64,000 bases of DNA from Campylorhamphus procurvoides (lineage: Eukaryota > Chordata > Aves > Passeriformes > Dendrocolaptidae), in assembly GCA_013396655.1 (NCBI GenBank), contig WBMV01002769.1:886656-950655 (forward strand), written 5' to 3'. A program made the position numbers and the translations under genes. Each line of letters begins with the position of its first letter. Within the stretch, counting starts at the first letter, position 1. The notes beneath the pieces are model-generated. The model did not search any database and had not been told where the DNA came from. It worked only from the letters and a program-made list of their open reading frames with translations. Below, piece by piece: positions 35,801 to 48,300 of the stretch.

Positions 35801-38468
35801 ATTATTTTAGGGAGTAGGGACAAGTGTCTCTGACTCATGAACATGCACTTCTGTATTGAAAGCTAAGTGATCTCAGAGTCTCCAGCCCCTTTGCAGCCAA
35901 CAGCATCTCCTCCTCTCACTGTCAGTCTCTTCTGCTTTGTGCCAACAGCCTTTGTATGTACAAAGGGGTACACACATGGATGTCTATAAGGAGTGCTCTT
36001 CTTTGGGAATTGCTGCAGTACCAGGTAAAATTAAGCCCACTTCTGTGTTAAAAAAAATTAAAATATCATAGAGCCTCTAACTTCATCCTCTCTCACAGGA
36101 AAAAGTAGTCAGAGCAGTAGCTTTTTGGAGAAAAAAAGGAAATGCTGAACTACCCAGTGCTGGTGACAATAAGCCTGGCTAGAGGAAAAAACCTAAAAAG
36201 TTGGTTTCCTAGACCTCAGCAGGAACTCTGCAAAAGTCAGACTTATTACCAGTGCTTATACCACAGCTTTCTTACTGTACAATGACTTCTAGTGTAATTC
36301 AGCTTGTCAAGCCGCATTGTTCGTAGTTTTTCTCCTCAGCACTTACTGGATTTCTCTGAAAAAAAGACAGAGGTGTGACCAAGGCAGCTCTTCTCACAAG
36401 AAGTGCCATGGGAGAAGATAACACTATTTACCTTGTATCTAAAATTATGAATTGTCAAAACTTTGGACTCTTGGCAGAAAAACATATTGGGTTAGACGTA
36501 TTTTTCAACTTGAAAAAAGATGTAAGCACTAACATGCTGGCAAAGAGAAGGCAAAAGCCTGGCAGCCCTCTATATATCTGGGAGAAATAAGCTATTAATA
36601 ATCTACCTGAAGCCTTGGTCATTATATTCAGTTTGTCTCTATCCTCAGACATGGATGTGGCTCTGTGTGCTGTTTTCACTGACGCTGGAAGGATTACTAG
36701 CAGACCATCTGTTCAGTCAGTGAGGAAAAAAATGTGATTGACAGGTGCCACTGACCTAAGACAGACATCTCCATTTGGTGCCTCCTGCAGAGTATGCTGA
36801 GTAGTATGCTGAGTTGCTTCTACCTTCAAGTTGTAAATTAAATACATTCACTCTGAGGTGCTAAAATGTGTCTCACAATTGTTGCATCTTGTTTCTGTGA
36901 CATGTATTCAACCACTATGTGCCTGTCTTTCTCCTTTTCAACTTACTAAAACCTATAAAGTTGTAAATCTAATCTCTAAGCTGGCACATGCTGAGGGGAT
37001 GAGACACTGCAGATATCTGAGAGCAGATAATCCTGTTTTTCTCCAGAGCCGTGGAGGTTGCAGGAAGAACTAGCAAGCTGCAAGAGGCCCTGACATTTGT
37101 CCATCGGTGTAAGGACAAGCAATCTTTATGTTGTTGTCATTCAGCCCAATGTCTGGGATTTGGTTTAGTTTCATCATTAAATAAAAGTGGTGCTTCTCCA
37201 AGAAAGATCATTGAAAAATTTGATTCAGGAACAGCCTTTTTATTTCTCTATGTGGAGGCAAGTTTTGCTCTACTTCAGGACTCACAGCTACCATGCAGAC
37301 AACTGTCAAGCGAAGGAGACCCTACAAAATGAAGATGAAATGGAGATTAAAGCAACACAGTGGATTTTCAAGGTAAGAAAAAATATGGGGTTTTCCAAAT
37401 GCCCTGAAGGAGGGGGTGAAATGGTATACCTGGAAAGAAGGAGAAAGAAAGTGTTAATGTCATGTATAACAGCCATAGACTCTTTATCACCAAGAAATTC
37501 ATGTTGTTTTCCTTTATTCCTGAGCCTCATCCTCTGCCCTCTGTTCCTCAGTGTGTTGCAACCACAATGAAAAGGGAGGTGGTGATCTGCCTTCCTGTTA
37601 AGAGTCTGCTTTCAAAGAACATATTAAGCACATCCATCTAACTCATAAAAGTGATTCATACTTTGTGTGTTGTTAAAGGGGTGAGGGAAAATATGTTGCT
37701 TCACGGCATTTAGACATTGAAGAGGTCTGCATTTTTTTTTCTGATGCTACGTCAGTTGATTTTTATTGGTAGTCAAGAAAAAAAGGTATGACAAAGAAAT
37801 AAAACACTGCATAATACTAAAATCTACTAGGGTGTTACAGTAAATCCCATTTAGTGAATGTGTAGAGCTGAACTGTTTTCCTTAATTAAAAACAACAGTC
37901 ATATATCCTCTAGATTTTGTCAAAAGCTTGAAAGCTCCCAGAGGCATGAGTGGATATTATTTATGGTGAGAAGCATACTTCTGTGCAGCTCCGCAGAGCA
38001 AGAGAGACAGGTGCAAGAAACTGTATCTTATTAAAAGCTTTGGTGCACTCTTGGAACCACAAAGTTTGGCATTTTTTCAGACTTAGAACCACTAGAGAGA
38101 GGGTAAGGCAGCCAGCTGAGGTTGTTGGCAGGGTTGGTGAAAGGCAAGACAGGGGAAGAAGCCGTTCTCCATTCCACATCTGCCCTACAGAGACTCAAGG
38201 TAAACATAGAATTGACTTCTCCATCCCATCTCCTTAGCCAATGCACACCCATTTGCAGAAGGCCATTTCATTTGAATTATAGCAATGCAGTAATCCTAAA
38301 TTACTTTCATTGTTGTTGCTGAGAGGAAATGCTCAGCCTGCTTTGCTGCTATCAGGAAACTTTCTGATAATGAATAAAGTACACTCCTTTCAGAATTTCA
38401 TGTCATTCTGTCTCATTATCCGTCCATTTAGCACAAGAGCCTGGGGACTTCTTGGCTATCTTGAAGGC
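32861..38468. other. Intergenic, no gene recognised
   Basis: Mostly AT-rich DNA without splice-supported coding potential. Open frames such as 37051-37332, 37187-37570 and 33019-33372 have no recognisable domain. The upstream exon of the long mammalian RGS20 isoform was looked for here on the plus strand and not recognised; a short diverged exon could have been missed. Confidence 0.6.
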
Positions 38469-39114
38469 TGTGCTGGTTTAGAGGTAAACTGGCAGGAGAA
38501 ATGGACTCACCACAAGAGAGATTATAAGTCAGAGTTACAATTTAATGAAAGATATTACCATAAATACACTGACACTGCTTTCAACTCACCAAAAACCCAG
38601 CAGTATAACCCAGTGTCCCAGGGCACAAGCCCAGAGGGGTTTGTTAGCCCTGGTGCTGAGACCCACGTGGTTCTCCCGAGTCCAAAGCAGAAAGAAGTGA
38701 AGAAATCTGTTGGTGCAGATGATGGCTGTGGTCTGGTCGGAAGTCATGGTCGTAGTCCATTCGAGAGTGGTGGTTTCCTCCTGTCGAGGTCCTGCTGCTC
38801 CTCTGGATCCCACGAAGAGGTCTTCAAGTCCTTCTGAGCCCCGTTTATATACCCTCAGGAGCACCAGTCCCTCCCCCAGGGCGGGGACTCACACAATGGG
38901 TGATTAACTCTGTGAGTCATGGGGTATTGGTGAACCGGTGATGGCCCATTAGCACCCACACCCCCTCAGGCTGGGTGTGAAGGTGCTAACGACTTCCTGG
39001 GCAGCTGCTGCAAATGGTCCATTATTCTTGGGGAATGAATAGAGGGTGTAGAATACACAGCCTTGATCACCCCCCACACAGTGATAACCGGGTGTCTTCT
39101 GCTGAACTAGGACA
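38469..39114 (-). mobile_element. Solo LTR, minus orientation
   Basis: Read on the minus strand it starts TGTCCTAGTTCAGCAG and ends AAACCAGCACA, about 646 bp. A clear TATA box TATATAAA is at 38844-38851 and ATTAAA at 38541-38546 downstream, in the correct order for U3-R-U5. Flanks AAGGC (38464-38468) and AAAGC (39115-39119) may be a 5-bp target duplication with one change. No retroviral coding sequence is adjacent. The frame at 38310-38837 runs partly through it and is not a gene. Confidence 0.75.
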
Positions 39115-42100
39115 AAAGCAAAGGGGTTTTTTTCACAGCCACAATGGCTCCTGAATTTAACCCTTATCAGTCATACTTTCTGAAACCCATATACTGAGTT
39201 CTTCACAGCTGATGTCCCTGGTCATTTCTGATTTACCCATCCTTTAACTTGTCCTAGATGAATTGTTCTCTTCAATTTGGTGATTGTTTTATGGATGTTA
39301 CCTGAAACTGTAGTTTATTGATGGGTCTCTGAGAACATGGTGCATGGGACTGGGTCAGGGACCTCACAGAGGACAACTTAATACTTCTCTGTTCAGGAAA
39401 GGGATTTATCTGCAGAGAAACCTAAATGCCACCAAAAGGTTCAGAGCGCCTACTTTAACAGTGCTGCCAGCTTCCCTTCTGCTGGCTATCTGTCCCATTT
39501 ACTTTGTTCAGTTCTCTTGTTTCTAAATGCTGCAGTTCTGCTTGTGTGGCTCTCATCTCTGACAGCAGGGACACTCTGCAGGGACTATCCAGGAGGTGCT
39601 CTGTAACCACTTCTTGAGCTCAGCTGAGTTGAATTTGCTATCATGTGGAAGCTCATGTATGAAGCTACATGCTCTGGGGGAACATGTCTCCAAAATTTCA
39701 TAAATCATATCAGCAAATGATCCCTTTTACATATGTGAAGTATGCAATGTTACTACTGGTTAATGAGTCTGCAAAGATTGTTAGTGATAGAAAGTTAGAC
39801 AACTTACCCATCTAGAAATGTGTACAGCCCTAAGACTGGGGAACTAAAATAAATGGCAAGTTTACTTAACATAGCAAAGAAATGCCTCTTTTTTTACTGA
39901 TAGGAAACCAGTGCACAAAGGGTTTGCATGATTTCCTGGTAGTATTTAGGAAATCAACCAGAAGTTTGTAAGGTTCAAGACTAGTTTGTCACTTGCAGTT
40001 CCAGAAGAGACGAGATCACATTAAAACTTCTTTTTTTTTATCCTTTGCAATTAAATTTCTATATTTGACACTGGTTGCCATAGACAGACTATGTTCCTAG
40101 ACCTGTAATTTGCATGACTGGCATTGTCCTTGATCAGCCTGATTCCGCAGTCCTCATTAATTCCCATGTTCTCTTTCACTTTAGATGAAATTTTGAATTT
40201 GATGCTTCTGAATGTGAGTGGTGGCTGCTTCTGAGAGAAAGCTGACATCTAATTCACCATGCCAAAAAGTCAAAATATTTGACTTATTTTGAATTATTAT
40301 ATTTGACTTATTTTATTATTTTGAAATAAATTGTTCTTTAAAAAAATTGTTTAACAGAACACTTGAATTAAGTTTATTTATTCTTGAACATGCTTTCAAA
40401 GAGAACCTGAATGAGCAGAGAAATGTTTCTGTAAGGTGGTAGGCAGAGCTTAAAGGCCTCTTAAATACTCTTCATGACATTTACATCAACTCGGTTGTTT
40501 GTTTCTAATCTCCATTTGCATTGCTTAAAAAACCGTTCCCCCTGACACATTTTCATCTTGATTTATAGAAATGTTAAAAAGTAAAAGCGAATAAACTGGT
40601 TTTTACCAGTCTCGACACAAAGATTCAAGAACTTTCTTAACCCAGAGCTAACACGGACATATTCTTGTGTGCTCCCAATAAGCTTTTTACAAGTTAACAA
40701 AAAAAAAAACACCCCAGAAGCATTACACTGCATAATGAGATAGTGCAAGGTTTCAAATATATCACTGTTTTCTCCTATTGATGAAATTTGGCCAAAGTTC
40801 CACCCCACAATGCTCATCGCTATCACTTCCTCAGAAGAGGTTCTCTGCAGAGCTGCCACATTTTATTTCATGTCCAGATGAAACAGAACCTGTTTCAGTT
40901 CTGTAATACAGCTATTATTTCTAAGCATACAGTCTCCGGATTTTATTGGGTTTACATGAACAATACACCTACAGACAGTAAGTGGCTGGGCAAGTGCAGA
41001 TAGGACGGCAGTGTCGGGCTCTGAGGGCACTAATAAGTATTATTGACCCTGACCAGCCTCAGCTGGGCCCCCCACCCTCAGCCATGCACCCAGCAACTCT
41101 ATTTAAGTTTAGCCCTGAGGGCCAGTTCCCTTGAGCTGGTCTGAAGGAGTGATAGTCTCCAGTCAAGTGAGAGCATGTGGTGGAGCCACCTGGTTTAGCC
41201 CTTAACTGCCACCCCTGGGCTGCCTTTCTGCCTTGGCTTTGGCTGTTCCCCGTCAGTGTGGGCTTGCCTGGTGGTTGTGGGATCTGATCTGAGAAGTTCA
41301 CTTCCACTTTGCTGTAATACTGTCTTATGATCTGGATATTTCTTGGATTGTCCCTGTGTCTGTCCAGTTTGCCTTGCTCAAGTACTGCAGTATGAGATGT
41401 AGGATTCCCTTCCTTCCATCTTCCCTTCCCCAAGGAAGCAGCCCCATTCTTGCTGGGGATTCAAGCAGAGTACTTTCCAGCTCCTGTTGAGATTTACCTC
41501 ATTTCTATGGGCTTTTTTTCCTCCTCAAGGCATGGAGCAGAGAGGTGAAGAAAAGCATAGTGTTAAGTGAAAAGGTGTGTGCCAAGGAGTGTCAGAGAGC
41601 AACTATTAACCCTCCTGAAATGATAACTTGTAGGCTGAGGTATAGTGATGGTTATACCAGCATGGCCTTTCTGCTTGCCAAGTCCAATTCTGTGTGGGAA
41701 GCCAGGAAGAAATAGAAACGGCCACAAGCATTCTGTCTGAAGGAATAGCCCAAGGGAAGTATGGCATCCTTTTTCCTTCATCTAACTAATCTCAGCTCTG
41801 CAGGAATCCTTTGGGTCTGGAGATGTCAAACATTGTTCTGTGAACCTCTTGTACTGTGGAAGTCACTCATGACCATGCATAGCTCATCTAAATTATTCAG
41901 CAATAGCTATGAATCATAATTCCTTTGATAAAATTGGAATCTATTCACATACAACTCCAGAAAGGTCAAAAATCATAAAAGGTTATTTTCAAAGGAAGAC
42001 ATGCTAGTTAAATGATTGCACTGCCTTGTTAAGTACTCTAGTATCCTCAGGTGATGAGTACTGACAGTCATTAATTGCTATTACTCCTAACAATCCTTCT

Positions 42101-42926
42101 GAACTCAGATATTGTCTTTATGTCTTATAATAGTAGAAAAAGTCCTGATACTGGTAAATATATTCACCCTCTTTAGTCAATATAATCCCTACCGAGTACA
42201 TTTTTATGTCAAGAATGTTTATTTAGTGAAGTCTGGTTTTCATACTTAGTCATGGTAGCACTTGTATGTCTGAAAGCTTGGGATTGTGTCATAGGGTGTT
42301 AGGAACAAATCAAGCAGTAACTTTACCAAGTGCATATTCCTTCTGTTCTTTTGAACAGGTGCTGTGCATAGTTAAACAGCTGAAACATAGTTTAACAGTC
42401 ACATTTTATCTAATTCGCATGTTTGAGATGGGCAGGGGATGCAAATTGTATGGCTATGAATTGAATCACTTGGCAGCTAGCATTCTTTGTCTATGCCAAA
42501 ATAGTTATTCTTGCATAGCAGATGTAAAATTTATTGAGGAGAAATGCTTCAAAGGGAGACTATTCTGGGAGAGAAATAGAAGTCTTACAGGACATTTAAG
42601 ACCACCAAATTATGAACAACTAGTCTTATTGACAACTTCTTTGATGCTACAGTATAGTTTTGCTAAAGAGTGGGTATTTTGCTGGATAAGTATCGATTAA
42701 TATAAAATAAAATCATGTGCACTTAGTTTTAAAGCTAAGCAAAATTATTTTTAGAACAAGCTGGAGAACATTATCTCTCTGTGATCTTCTGTGGTAGTTA
42801 ATTTTGTTTTCCTGACATGTATCCAAAGGTATATACTGCCCCTGAAATGTTTTCACTAATTAAGAAAGGTCTACTCCTGCAGATTTTTGCAGACTATATC
42901 AATCCTTTTGAGACCTGCGTGCTGTC
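39115..42926. other. Intergenic or intronic, no gene recognised
   Basis: AT-rich apart from a slightly GC-richer patch at about 41040-41460 containing an antisense frame (41059-41433). The frame has no recognisable domain, and the patch may be an old repeat that I cannot name. A 144-codon plus-strand frame at 42266-42700 is listed separately. Confidence 0.55.
42266..42700 (+). other. Unrecognised 144-codon open frame
   Basis: Starts MSESLGLCHRVLG and ends WISID before a TAA. The length is unusual for DNA this AT-rich. It contains many Cys and Leu residues but no motif I recognise, and the surroundings show no promoter or matching splice sites. A chance frame or a decayed transposon fragment is the default reading. 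Confidence 0.15.
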
Positions 42927-43245
42927 TTGGTTTCAGCTGGGATAAAGTTAATTTAGCTGGTACAGAGCTGTGTTTTGGATTCAGTAGGAGACTAACATTA
43001 ATAACATACTGAAATTTTAGTTGTTGCTAAGCAGTGTTTGCCTTAAGTCAAGGACTTTTCAATTTCCCACGCTCCGTCAGTGGACAGGTGCGCAAGAAGC
43101 TGGGAGGGACCATGGCCAGGACAGCTGACCTGAATTGGCCAAAAGGATATTCCATATCATAGGGTGTCATGCCTAGTACATAAACTGGAGATAGCTGGCC
43201 AGGAGAGGCTGATTCATCTCTGTGGGTCCTGCTGGGAGCAGTGGA
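42927..43245 (+). mobile_element. ERVL-type LTR, 5' part, plus orientation
   Basis: Begins TGTCTTGGTTTCAGCTGGGA, then GCTGGTACAGAGCTGTGTTT, TTAGTTGTTGCTAAGCAGTG, GTCAAGGACTTTTCAATTTC, GGCCAAAAGGATATTCCATA and AGTACATAAACTGG (TATA region). The order is that of the copies at 818 and 25272, and this is the best-preserved 5' half in the window. The 3' end with the ATTAAA signal is not evident. Confidence 0.8.
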
Positions 43246-43582
43246 GAAGCACAATGTGCTGTGAATGGGGCACCCTTCAGCAGACCTAGCCTTGAAAGAC
43301 ATGCTGTAATCCACTGGATTATCTGATCTCAGTGGGTAGGACTCATTTTCACCACTTGTTTGTTACCCCTGGGCAGCCTTGCAGAGACTTTTAATGTTGG
43401 GTTTTCTTTTTGTAGTATTTCTTCTGAATGTCCCCAGGAAGCTCAAACCGCTAAATATAACACTTTTAAAAACAGTGTGTTTTAATCTTTAACATTATAC
43501 ATGAAAGTAAGAACAGATGAATGTGCCTTATGCAGGAATTATTCTATCAGACAGAAAAAATTATATGCTTTTTTTACTGTAG

Positions 43583-43740
43583 AGGTGGTAGAACAGTGGG
43601 AGAGGTTGCCCAGAGGGTTTGTGAAGTCTCTGTCTTCAGAGGTATTCAACCCTGCTCAGCACAGATCTAAGAAGCCTGAGGAACAGGAGGCAGAACCAGA
43701 CAATATGCAGAGGCCCCTTCCAATCTCAACTATTCTCTGA
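43583..43740 (+). mobile_element. CR1 LINE 3' fragment, diverged
   Basis: GAACAGTGGGAGAGGTTGCC, GAGGTATTCAAC and CCCCTTCCAATCTCAACTAT follow the CR1 3' region on the plus strand. It is shorter and more diverged than the copy at 44925. Confidence 0.65.
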
Positions 43741-44924
43741 AACAACGAGCTCTTCAAAGAGTTTTTCTTTTTTAACTGTTCTGTAATTATATGGCATAAT
43801 AATATTTTTAATTCATAAAAAGATTTTACTTTGAATCCAGAAACACTGTTCAGAGAATAGCTGGCTGTATTGCTCAGAGTTGTCTATGAGCCAATAATAG
43901 CACGTAGGAAGCAATCAGAGGGCATTCCTTTGTAAAAGTTGTCAAAATAATAATGTACTACACACTAATGGATGGATTACTTGCATATTAATGGTGTGCA
44001 AATTTTCTAGTCCTCAGAGATAATTTGTACTAATTTGCAATCATGTGTTTTTCCAATTCAGGGATTTACATATTTTACTATTGAAATAGTCCTAAAGCTT
44101 CCTTTTCAGGTATGCACCTTTGAAACGAGAAAAATGCAGATTCCTGGGCTAATTAGGATATTACTGTCAGAAATAATTTAATGAATATGAAAACCAAAAG
44201 GCAAACTGTTTCCACAGTAATTCTGGAAGTTTTTCAGCAAAACAGTCCTAGACTGACCTGAATCACAGAGATTGTTTTTAATAATATACAATGACCTTCT
44301 TTAAGTGGAACAAAATGTCAGGCTGGTTAATAAATAACCTACTCAGCCTAAATCTAAATCAACTCATTTGAGATATGGGTGACTTTAGATTCACAAATAT
44401 ATTAATTTAGGATATCCTTTCACCATCAAGAATTAATAGTTTAGATAAGGGACACTGGGGAAAAGCAGCATTTCTCTGGAAGAGCATGGACACTTTCCTA
44501 AAAAGGCATCTAGTTCGGGTGTCTGGGAGTCAGAAGGAATTTACCTTTGCTCCATGATATGTCTTTCACACCCAGACTGATAAAAGTAAATGATTTCCAT
44601 AAAATACAACATTAAAATGACTTACCTTTCTGCATCAGTAGCCCAACATAATACAGTTGGTGTTGCTCTGACTTACGGTTTTGTCTAGATGCCATGGTGT
44701 GTTAGTGATCACCTGAGCAGAGTTCCCATTACACTCTGCTTTATTTGCAATGCACCCCATGTCTAATTGAAAGACAACTTGGGATATGGGATTTTTCAGC
44801 TCAGATTTCTCAGGGATTTCTGGGTGCCAGTGGAATTCTGAAGTACTAGGATAAGTTGCAGGTATCAACCAGTCTGCTCTAATTAACAAATCCTTCCAGT
44901 GACCAGAAGAATGATGTGGGGTGC

Positions 44925-45366
44925 AGTATCATGGCAATCACAGGGCTAGAGCAGCTCTCCTTTAAAGACAGGCTAAGAGAATTGGGGTTATTCTGCCCAG
45001 AGAAGAGAAGGCTCCAGGGAGACCTTAGTGCAGACGTCCAGTACCTAAAGGGGGCCTACAAGAAAGCTGGAGAGGTGCTTTCTGTAGGGGCATGTAATGA
45101 CAGGACAAGGGGGAATGGCCTTAAGCTGAAAGATGGTAGGTTTAGATAAGATATGAAGAAGAAATTCTTCACTGTGAGGGTGGTGAGGCACTGGAACAAG
45201 TTGCCCAGAGAAGCTGTGGATGACCCATCTCTGGAAGTGCTCAAGGCCAGGCTGGATGGAGCTCTGACCAACTTCATCTAGTGAAAGTGTCCCTGCCTGT
45301 GGTAGAGGGGTTGGAAACAAATTATCTTTAAGGTCCCTTCGAACCCCAACAATTTTATGAATGAAG
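44925..45366 (+). mobile_element. CR1 LINE 3' fragment
   Basis: Plus-strand CR1 3' end, 5'-truncated: GAGCAGCTCTCCTTTAAAGA, AGAAATTCTTCACTGTGAGG, CAAGTTGCCCAGAGAAGCTG, CAAGGCCAGGCTGGATGGAG, AAGGTCCCTTCGAACCCCAA and a degenerate terminal AATTTTATGAATGAA. Open frames on both strands here are repeat shadows. Confidence 0.92.
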
Positions 45367-48300
45367 ATTATCAAAGACAGTTCTGGGTGGGAGTTTGAAA
45401 GCGTCGTCTGACCTTTACTGCTGGGATCAACCCAAATATCCCTGCCTGCTGTTTAAATTCATTACTCCTTGCTGCATATGTAGTGAGCATGAATAGTAAT
45501 GTACTCCTTCTCCTTGCCCGTTTGTATACAATGCATGCTACTTGGTATGCATTTCCCATGAGTAGTGCAAAAACACAGGAATCATTAATTCTACACATGC
45601 TTTTTCACAGTAATTTCTTTCCATAAAAAAATTCAAGACTCTAAGGGAAATATATGTTTCTTTCAAGCCTTTTAGTGCTTACTCAGTCCTACATTTTGAG
45701 GGCCCCTTCTGTGCAATAACAGGATGGTATTTTATGCTCAATTTTTTTGCATCTTTTTATAAATTAGCTTCATCCAGTCAAAAGAAAAATGCAAAAAAAG
45801 ATCAGAAGATCCCATCACAAATATCTTAATTTCAAAATCCAGCTCTATGTTGCTAGGTGACAGCTAGGCACATCCTTCTGAGAGCAGGTCAAAGCCAGAG
45901 TCCAGCCAAGCCAGGAAATGCAAGGGAGAGACCATCAATGCCCAGAGGCCACAGGGGGGATAAAACTATCTTATTAATGTACAGTGTAAGTAACTGTATG
46001 TGTATTCACAAGCATTAAAACTTAAAACTAAAGCAGGAAGAATGTTATTTTTCCATCAGTCACATCCAACAGGTGGGCTAAAGGGTAGCACTTGGGAAAT
46101 GGCAAAGGTCTGTGTGCAGGTGAACTGGTGAAGCCTGGGTCGCAGCGGGTCTGTGCCTGCTTACTGACTCTTCTGGATGTCTGAGAAGGGTTGGCCTTTC
46201 CCACAGCCCCTCCCTATTCTAATACTGATTCCAATGAAACTTTCAGGAAATTAGATGTTCTTCAACTTAACAGATCTTCATTCTACCACCAGATGTGGTT
46301 GGAAATAGGTCAGGAGGCTAATTGCCCTCAATATTATAGTGCCATTCTCCAAATAAAGCCCATCTAAAATACCATATGAACTGTTAAAGGTAAGAACAGG
46401 CTGCAATAAATCAGGAGCTGCCCAGTGGTGCCTGCCAAGCAGCAGCTGAATGTCTTACAAAATGTCACATCATTTTTCCTGGTTCACTGTTGCAAGCACT
46501 TAATTGCTCTCTCAAGAAGGATGAAAATTATTTTCAGGAGCCTAGAGATGTGAGTTTTATGCTGAGGAATTCATACAGAAAAAGGGTAAAGGCTCGACTT
46601 TTTTTCATTATATATCCAGTTCCAGTTGTGAACACAGCTTGATTTCAGGAAGTACATGTGATTTTTGTCTGTGACATCTTGTGTGATTTACTTTAGCACT
46701 AAATAAAGAAGTAAACAGTTCTTACTATTCTGTCAAGATCACTGATTGCTTTGAGGGTAATCAAGTTAAGAGCAAAAACAGTGGGTCAAATTTAGACCAA
46801 AATAGGATAATTTATTTGTTCTTAAACTGTATAACCATTGTCATTTATCATGAGAGGTAGGCAGATTATAATACTTTTAAGTATTCATTTTTTGCATTGC
46901 AATGCTTGATTTTGTAAAATCCATGCTCTTTTTATTACCAAACTAATTGTTTTAAACACAAGGATTCTTCTAAGGCAGATGTTTTTGGGGACGAGAATCT
47001 CCTTTTAGGGATTCCTTGCCCTTGACGGAGTTCAGTATCCCAAATAAGCTTTGGCACTCACACCCTTTGTGCTTTTTGATGCTTGGAACTTCTGCACAGA
47101 TTTGCACAGGTGTGCTGGAGAAGCAGCTGGGTTGCTCCTCTCTGACCCTTTGTCCTGTTTTTTCATTTGCAAATTCTTGCTCCATTTACTGATTCACATT
47201 ACCCCTAATTCTGCATGTCCATGACATTTATATTGAATATGGGCTTTAAATAAGAGGGTTAAAGGGTGTTTTTCAGTTTACATCCAGATCTTCTGGATGG
47301 TTTGGCATGGAATAGTTCTACAGTCAGGAAACTGACAAAGTGAGTCAGAGCCCTTAAATGCCAAGGACTTTTCTGCAAACTGGCTTTCTTAATGTTCACT
47401 GAAATGTTTGATTCTGAAAGATGGATGCTATTTTTATGACAGACAAGTCTTCCTCGCTGCACTGCATTTGTTCTGTTCATACAGACCCTGTGCAGATAAA
47501 TGTATGCACTTCATTTCAGTACAAGAATAGTATCTTCTTGAATGATTTACCTGGACAACAATGGCATGCTCAGACTATAAACTTGCTTCAGACTCATAAA
47601 AAAGCTGTGGTTTTTCAAGTAACATGCTGGTTTCTAAGCAGGCACATTTTAAAGAGAATGTGAAGTCAAACTCCACTGAATTCTTACCAGCCTTTCCAAA
47701 TAATCAGAAGAAATAAGTCAGAGGTGTTATAGATCAGAGAAAAAGGTATAGGCTATTGCAGACAGGAGACTTTAAGTCTTTTCTGTGTTTGGTGAGAAGG
47801 TGTATTTGCAATGAACTGCAAAAAGGAGGTTGGAAGGGCTGTTTTGTCCATTCAGGAGGAGGACATGATTTTTCAAAACAGTAATGTAATGGAGGGAAAC
47901 CACCATATGTGTGGCCTGTCAGTGAGTTGTTTTGAACAGCAATGCATAAAGATGGGATATAAAAATAGATATGTCCAAAATTCTGTGCATCTGGAGTGCT
48001 GTTCTCCATTCCTCCACACAATTCTAGAATCCACAGCCAAGTGCAGGGCAGGGAAACATGATAGGCAGCCTGGAGTGGCTGGAGAAAAAGTCCAGCCTGC
48101 AGAAAAGGGTATTAGTCTCTCTGTGCATCAAACAGGAGAAACATGGTTTCACAGGAATATATCAAGTGCCTCCCCTAAAAACTCAGTAAAAGTCTGAGTC
48201 GCCTTTTTTTGTTTGTTTTTTGGGGGTTTTTTGTTTGTTTGTGGGGTTCTTTGGCTACTTGAGATCCTCTCTGTCTTTAACTTCTCACTGTGTATTTGTA

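Noticed and set aside
38310..38837. 175-codon plus-strand open frame
   Set aside because: Most of it lies antisense within the solo LTR at 38469-39114.
45045..45374. 109-codon minus-strand frame
   Set aside because: It is antisense to a plus-strand CR1 3' end and contains no gene of its own.
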